From Hordeum vulgare subsp. vulgare (Eukaryota; Streptophyta; Magnoliopsida; Poales; Poaceae): 64,000 bases of DNA. A program made the position numbers and the translations under genes. The stretch lies in NCBI RefSeq assembly GCF_904849725.1, contig NC_058522.1:457748844-457812843 (forward strand), in the 5' to 3' direction. How positions within the stretch are numbered: position 1 is the first letter of the stretch; each line of letters begins with the position of its first letter. A model generated the notes under the pieces. The model did not search any database. It saw only the letters and a program-made list of their open reading frames with translations, and was not told the origin of the DNA. Of this stretch, positions 58,438 through 64,000 are shown piece after piece.

Positions 58438-60409
58438 TTTACCAAGTCTCTATCAAATTCAACATTCCAGAAATATGTTCACGGAATTGGTATGTGACGA
58501 CTTAGGGACTTGCGCGCGTCGGGGGGAGTCTCTTCTTGAGATATCCTTGTTTAAAGACATCACATTATGCTATCTCTTTGTGAGTTTATATTTCAGGTTC
58601 TCATCAAAGATTTCATGAAAAACTTATAAAAAAATTCTTTTAAGATAATAGCACTACTCGAACAATCATGAGATGATTCTACATGATCAAGTATAGATTA
58701 GGGAGAGTGTTAAGTTTAATTACAACATGTAATTAGAGGGGAATCTCCCCTTGCCCAACCCTTATGCGATTCCTCCCGCGCAGACGTCTCTTCTCTTCTG
58801 TCTCCTGGAATCGACGCATCTCTTCTCTCTTCGCGTCTCTTCTATGGGTATAAATTGTACTCCCGATGGATCAAATGAACATAGTTTCCTGATTCACTCA
58901 AAACAAGAACATAGGTGATACTATCCAACTTATGAGCAGCTTAAGAATAATCTAATCAAGCATATATGAGTGTTTAAAAAGGACAACTAGAAAAGTTGAA
59001 TCCAAGTTTGCTATTTTATTTGAAAACTGAATTGTAATATTTAAATTTGAACTAGTGTTGCATTTGAATATTTTCACTGCCCAAAGAATTATCCCCATGT
59101 ATAATTATTTCGAGTGTTTCAGACTTTAAAAATAAAGCAAGGCAGATAGGAGTGGACGTTTGATGGATAGGGTTAAATGACGGCTTCTGTATTCGTGTAG
59201 GCGTCCATCGATGAATAGTGAGTCCGATTTGAGGGGCGACGTTGGAGATGCCCTTACATACAAAAAGAATGGAAGTGACAATGATGAAAGAAATACTTCT
59301 TGCACCCTCAAGCTCTCGACCCAGATTAAACAGTCACTTCCACACATTACCCATGTTAAGAAAGGATAGGACAGCAAGTTGGTTTATACAGCCATTTCAA
59401 TTTTACCAAATTTGAAATAAATAAAAGGGGAACCACAACATCTCCCGTTGCCACTGGTAACTCTCCCAATGTAATAGTGACAATGATGCTACACGGTGAC
59501 TGCACGCCGTGCTGGGCGTTGACCTTATCAGAAGGCAACGTACCGATTGCCAGAAAACAGAAATCGAAGACGCATCGTTCACATCACAACTCCTGAACTG
59601 CAGCTGTCTTGTCCTGTTCTGAATGGTACTGTGCGAACAAATGTACATTTGCCATCCAGCCTGCAGGGTGTCGACCAGAGTAATGTGCAAGACCATGATG
59701 CTAACCGCGGCTAATCCGAATTGCACGGGATGGAAGTTCTGTTTGTGCAGTGAAACAAGATCACCAGTGCAAATAAGCTACTCCAACTGAATCCCCATGT
59801 GCAGTACTTCATGCCTGTGACATCTTTCCAGCTTCGCATCGGTAGAAGCTCCCACATCGACAAAAACTTTAAGGTATTCATGTCCATCCAACTGTTCCAC
59901 CCTCCTTGATTATCAAGCCAAGTTCACTTTGTTCATTCCTTACTTTGCTACACGCGTTCATAAGCTGCGAGAATTTGAATTTCAGTGTAAGGATGAAAGA
60001 ATGATTTGGCGCTTCCGCTGCTAAGACATGTATGTTCTGGTCTCACCGTCCTAGGGCATGTCTACTATACAGCAGCAGTACATCTCCAAGGCCATGAATA
60101 ATCGAGCTTGCAGTACCTAGCACCAGGTTTAGTATAGCATCAGCTTTCCATGTACAATATAAGTACCTTGGTCAAATTTTACTTGATGTGCCAATGAGTA
60201 GATGACGGCGTATTCCACCTCTAATTCATGACATATGATGTCAATTCCATGATTGAGAAGGGGAAAGATAACAAACTTGTTTCGCTGATATAGTTCAGTT
60301 GAGATGATCCAACTGTAACATCATACAGTTGGTAGAACCATGCGAGACCAGGTCGGTGGTGGCAAAGAGATCAGGCCATTTAAGATAGCTTCAGTGGGCA
60401 GCTATCTCA
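58438..60409. other. Spacer between the retroelement stack and the host gene
   Basis: No credible gene. A weak LTR-like stretch lies at 58708-58905. Short open frames at 59126-59726 have no recognisable domain. The 3' part probably includes the distal region of the S9 gene's transcript, but no polyadenylation site was fixed. Confidence 0.5.
58708..58905 (+). repeat. Possible short LTR remnant
   Basis: Starts TGTTAAG directly after a purine run (TTAGGGAGAG) and ends AAAACA, with an internal TATA-like GGTATAAATT near 58849. This fits a small Copia or TRIM LTR preceded by a polypurine tract. There is no partner LTR and no target duplication. Confidence 0.3.
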
Positions 60410-60411
60410 TA

Positions 60412-60504
60412 CTCCCTCTGTTTCAAAATAACTGTCTCAACTTTATACTAACTCTAGTATAAATTTGTACTAAGCTTAAGACGCTTATTTTGGGACGGAT
60501 GGAG
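60412..60504. mobile_element. Stowaway MITE (Tc1/mariner type)
   Basis: 93 bp with terminal inverted repeats CTCCCTCTGTTTCAAAATAA and, at the right end, TTATTTTGGGACGGATGGAG. It is flanked by TA on both sides (60410-60411, 60505-60506), the target duplication of this group. Non-coding, non-autonomous. It lies 286 bp beyond the S9 stop codon, so possibly in its 3' UTR. Confidence 0.93.
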
Positions 60505-60506
60505 TA

Positions 60507-60789
60507 TAATGTAGGAATATGTGCATATGATTTTCCTAGGACATCTGGAAAGAATCGATGAGAGAATCAATACATCATGTGTGTTACAATCAATGTGGTT
60601 GGAATCTGTAAGAGAAATTATTTCTACTTTGTAAGAAAGTAGAATAGGAGTATGTTACCTCGTATAAGCTCCAACAAATGGACTAATCCTCAGATCCCGT
60701 TGAACATGGAGGATTAGCACATGTCCCACATGGGCCTCATCATTGAGTTTGAGAAACAATTTCGGAAGCCGAAAGGCAAACCATGTTGT
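60507..60789 (-). other. Probable 3' UTR or flank of the S9 gene
   Basis: AT-rich sequence between the stop codon (60790-60792) and the MITE. No coding signal and no certain poly(A) signal. Confidence 0.5.
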
Positions 60790-62997
60790 TCAGGTATTGT
60801 TCACCATTTTAATTAGGAAAGCAGTCTCCGTTGCTAATTCCTTGGTTTCCAAATACTTACTTTCTTCCACAACATCTGTTGTCAAGTTGAGAATTACAGG
60901 CCGCTCTGGATCATATTGAGTAAGTTCACGGACTTTTGCAACCCATTTAGCTGCTTCCCATACACCAAACCTATCATTATCAAATGCAATAATTGGTTTA
61001 GTCAAACACAGTAACTGAAGGTTCCGAGCAGAATAATCCATACGCAGACAATTTGCAATAAGCTCTAGATGGTAAAATACTCCAGATGCAGATATAACTT
61101 AACCTCTGTAATTTAGACTACTGCAGATGCAGGTAACTTACAATGTAACCTCTGGAGTGTACTATACTACAGATGCAGATAACTTGAGCAAAATGGAAAG
61201 TGCAGTGCATCAAAAGGTTTTGACCTAGGAGTTGGGTGAGGAGTGCAGACTATAATTCTGGAAGGTACCGAATAATGAGGAATAGCAAGTTTGGCCAAGT
61301 ATACTGCATATCCTAATGGTCCAGGCATAACTCTGTACCCTGGTAATGCATACCTTGTATTAAATGATGATGTCACAAACACAGCTGGATAAGGAACATC
61401 CTTCTGGATGTTATCATAGGGAGAATACTTCTTGATTGCAAGGCATTCTTCATGGTCCACAGGAAATCCAAACTCTTCATAATCAATGGCTGTAAGAGGT
61501 AGAATAGGATGGAGCAGAGTGTTGCAAACATCCAAGAAAGGGACCTGGAGGATAAAATGTAAGTTGTGGTAATGAACTATCAATAATAGGAACAACAATA
61601 GATGTGGTAATAACACATCTTGGAGATCACCAAGAATGGATGACTAATATTGCCATTCCAAGCTCAGCAAATAATTCAAGAACATTAATTTGCCTGCAGG
61701 CAATCCATTACTGAAAATGGTCATTAGTTGCTTTTACTTGTCAGTTGACAGAAAAAACAGCACTAAAAGGGCTTAAAAAGAAATCCACTAGGTTATTCTG
61801 CACATAAGTTTGAAATGTGTGGGCCGCTTGGTATGTGATTGCAGATATTTAGGCTGCTTTGGCATTGCACTGGATTACCATTATCCCATTTGCCCCACCC
61901 GCTTTTGCCTACTTTAGCGTTTGTTTGACCAGCTTTTGCCTACTTTTGTGGTTATTTCAACAGCAGATTATAAAAATAAGCACAGCCCAGAACAGTTTAG
62001 CAAACCAAACTGAGTCTAGCTTCGTTTGAAACTTTAGCATGGACACCTAATTCTGGGGAACATGGAGTGGCATACTGATTGCTACTCATAAATCATGCAT
62101 ACCTTTAAAACAGCGGCACGGAACAAATCTGGACGAGTATTAATTGCCGAAGCCACCAGAAGTCCTCCAGCACTGTATCCCCATCCAGCAAGCTTATTTT
62201 CTTGTATGATACCTTTTTCAAGAAGAAATTCACCACAAGACACAAAATCATATATAGAATTCATCTTTTTGGTACGTGCACCATCCCGGTGCCACTCCTT
62301 GCCATAACCTCCACCACCCCTGAAACCATATATTTTTAAGTCAATACAAAATGTGTCCTGTATTGAAACTCTAAAGGCAAAAGCGGTCATGTTTTTGAAG
62401 ATGGCATAAGCTCCCATGAACCAAAATCAGTCAAACTCATTTGATATCCATTTCTCACTGAAAATATTATCAATGGGACAACATAAATCAATATGGACCT
62501 GGGAAATTGTCTCCATGGTATCTTTTCAGAAAGAATTCATCTGTTGTTTCAGGAGGTAAAGACGTTTTTTTTCAGAAAGTAGGCTATACATACCTAACAT
62601 CAGCATATGCAATCACCCAACCACGATCGAGTAGGCTCTTTAACTCGCTACGCCAACGCTTATCCAGAATCTCACCATAGGCACCATGCCCATGAAGCAA
62701 TCCTGGATTCCCCTCTTGCTTGTGCTTTCGTGAATATACCAAGGTGAGTGGAATCAAAATTCCGTCTTTCGATGGAACATCATAGTACTCACATGCATAG
62801 TATTCAGAGAGTTCATTCCAGTCACGATCTCCCAAATCTTCACTTGACAAATCAACTCCATCTGAAGACAGCTTGCCCGCACTAGAAGCAAAAGCATTCC
62901 CATACAGTACCTTTGTTCTCTCATGAAGCATGTTTTGCTGTTGCACTATTTGCCACTTTGCATTTAGTAAGTTGTAATCAACAACTGCATCTGGCAT
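60790..62997 (-). CDS. Prolyl-oligopeptidase-family (S9) protein, last four coding exons, partial
   Basis: Exons on the minus strand: 62997-62594, 62319-62103, 61544-61354 and 60970-60790 (TGA stop), all with GT-AG junctions and matching phases. The protein reads like oligopeptidase B-type alpha/beta-hydrolases: end of the propeller, then HGHGAYG (oxyanion region), ADVRGGGGYG across the first junction, the nucleophile elbow GWGYSAGG, RPDLF, VPFLDV and EAAKWVAKVRE. In active enzymes a catalytic Asp sits just before the E-x-AKWV segment and a His in a GHGG loop near the end. Here those places read SSFNTRFGVW and NLTTDVVEES. It may thus be a non-catalytic or altered relative; similar plant proteins with this C-terminus exist to my recollection. 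The start and earlier exons lie beyond 64000. All four exons are open, so no decay is seen. Confidence 0.9.
60971..61353 (-). other. Last intron of the S9 gene, with a short degenerate repeat
   Basis: 383-bp intron (donor GTATGC, acceptor GATAG). Three copies of CAGATGCAG-x-TAACTT occur at about 61083, 61124 and 61170, spaced 41-46 bp. No function is evident. Confidence 0.75.
61545..62102 (-). other. S9 gene intron, 558 bp
   Basis: Donor GTATGC at 62102, acceptor CTCCAG at 61545. It contains two direct copies of GCTTTTGCCTACTTT near 61910 and 61942. A small transposon relic is possible, but no terminal repeats are visible. Confidence 0.7.
62320..62593 (-). other. S9 gene intron, 274 bp
   Basis: Donor GTATGT at 62593, acceptor TTTCAG at 62320. 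It splits an Arg codon (AG then G) in the ADVRGGGG motif. Nothing else notable. Confidence 0.8.
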
Positions 62998-64000
62998 CTA
63001 AGTTGAAAGATTAGGTTACTGATGAGAAATAAAATGCACTGACAAATACGAATTTCAACTAATCCATTTTAGTTCCCTAGATTACATGATGGCAAAATAA
63101 GAAGATCCACAAAGATAGTTGACAGCGATGTAATGCTAAGGTACCACAACTCACAAGCAATGCCTTCCAAGATGTGGAGTGGTATTGTGGATTTGTGGTG
63201 ACAGTTTAGTTGGTTGCACGAAACTTAAGGACAATAGAGCAAAAAGTTTTAAACTAGTAAAGTAGATATATAATAGATTTCTTGTTAATTACCATGAAAT
63301 ATATTACGAAAAAAAAGTCCGGCTAATGAATAATGATGAACTTTTTGTTCCATTTGGTTTTATTATATGGATAACGGCAACATCGTGTATGGATGCATCT
63401 TTCCATATAGGCGGCCAGACAACAATTACATAAGTCAATTAAATCAAGATACAGCCATAGTCAGCCCTTTAGATATCAGAAAAGAACGATAAGAAATAAT
63501 AACAAAATGTACTAATGAACAACTGTGCAAGCAGATTATCACAAGAGATACACTAAGTTGCTAGCATTTAACCACCATATAAAGGAAATAAGGCATAGCA
63601 CTGAATTCACAAAAGAAAAAGGAAATATAACATTGAAAACATGGTAGAAGATGATTCAAATGCAAAGTAGATAAAATACTGTGTACTGCTGGGAAGGTGG
63701 ATATATCAGAGTGAAAGGTGGCTTCCAAGGATATATTTTCTTCTATAGTACGTTTGTAACATCATTCATCTGTTGTTCTACTTTATAAATGATGAAGACC
63801 TTCAGTAACACTCAGAACCAAAGGATGTCTAGGGCTAAGACATCTTAATAGCCAATTTGGATAGTATTTACATAAACTAATGAAGGCCAGTTATCTCAAC
63901 CAAATAATATCCACATTTCCATATATAAGAAGGGTGGTGTTACTGCATAAAAATAGAAAAAACAGTACATGTAACTAATTCAGCCCTGTTGTGCAAAGCA
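62998..64000 (-). other. S9 gene intron running off the window
   Basis: Starts (plus-strand left side) at acceptor CAACTTAG next to the exon at 62997. About 1 kb of AT-rich sequence with no exon-like open frame was seen. The upstream exon is presumably beyond 64000. Confidence 0.6.

Noticed and set aside
59126..59726. Minus-strand ORFs between the MITE and the retroelement stack
   Set aside because: No recognisable domain or splice link to the S9 gene; probably spacer or distal UTR.
62998..64000. Further S9 exon within the last kilobase
   Set aside because: No open stretch with family motifs on the minus strand; treated as intron.

Overview
The window is plant nuclear DNA from a Triticeae grass (wheat, barley or Aegilops type). 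The grounds are LTRs of the BARE1/WIS/Angela Copia type, Gypsy elements primed by tRNA-Asp, a Stowaway miniature element and a split plant gene. About 58.4 kb is a stack of nested retrotransposons. The last ~5.5 kb holds the only host gene. No bacterial, organellar or CRISPR features were seen.

Stack 1 (1-35757). An old non-coding repeat (1-763 and 35139-35757) was split by Gypsy element G1 (764-35138, + strand, gag-protease only). G1 was hit twice. Gypsy element G2 (6270-24281, - strand, TSD GTACA, gag-protease plus an extra ORF, no reverse transcriptase or integrase) entered its interior. Copia element A2 (26022-34488, - strand, TSD TCGTG) entered its 3' LTR. G2 in turn carries Copia element A1 (8627-17409, - strand, TSD GATTT).

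Stack 2 (about 36006-58437). A decayed Copia element C3 (- strand) has a LINE (39769-58384, - strand, 9-bp TSD with one mismatch) in its 5' LTR. The LINE carries a full-length Gypsy element G3 (43180-53298, + strand, TSD GTGAC) in ORF2 and an Angela-type solo LTR (54250-56056, TSD GGGCC) in ORF1.

Right flank (58438-64000). A spacer holds one Stowaway MITE (60412-60504). It is followed by the last four coding exons (60790-62997, - strand) of a prolyl-oligopeptidase-family (S9) gene whose earlier exons lie beyond the window. The catalytic serine motif is kept, but the segments that normally carry the catalytic Asp and His are changed.

Points of most interest: (i) G2 and G3 each carry an internal copy of an LTR promoter-like block (GC-rich hairpin, with a TATA box in G3) just upstream of an extra ORF that is neither pol nor gag. 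(ii) G2 has no polymerase genes but matches G3 in primer site, polypurine tract and 24 of the last 25 LTR bases, so it looks like a parasite of a G3-like element. (iii) The S9 gene seems to be a non-catalytic or altered-mechanism relative. All retroelement gag/pol genes here are broken. Names G1, G2, G3, A1, A2 and C3 are local labels; family names beyond Angela/BARE1-like were not assigned because no database could be searched.
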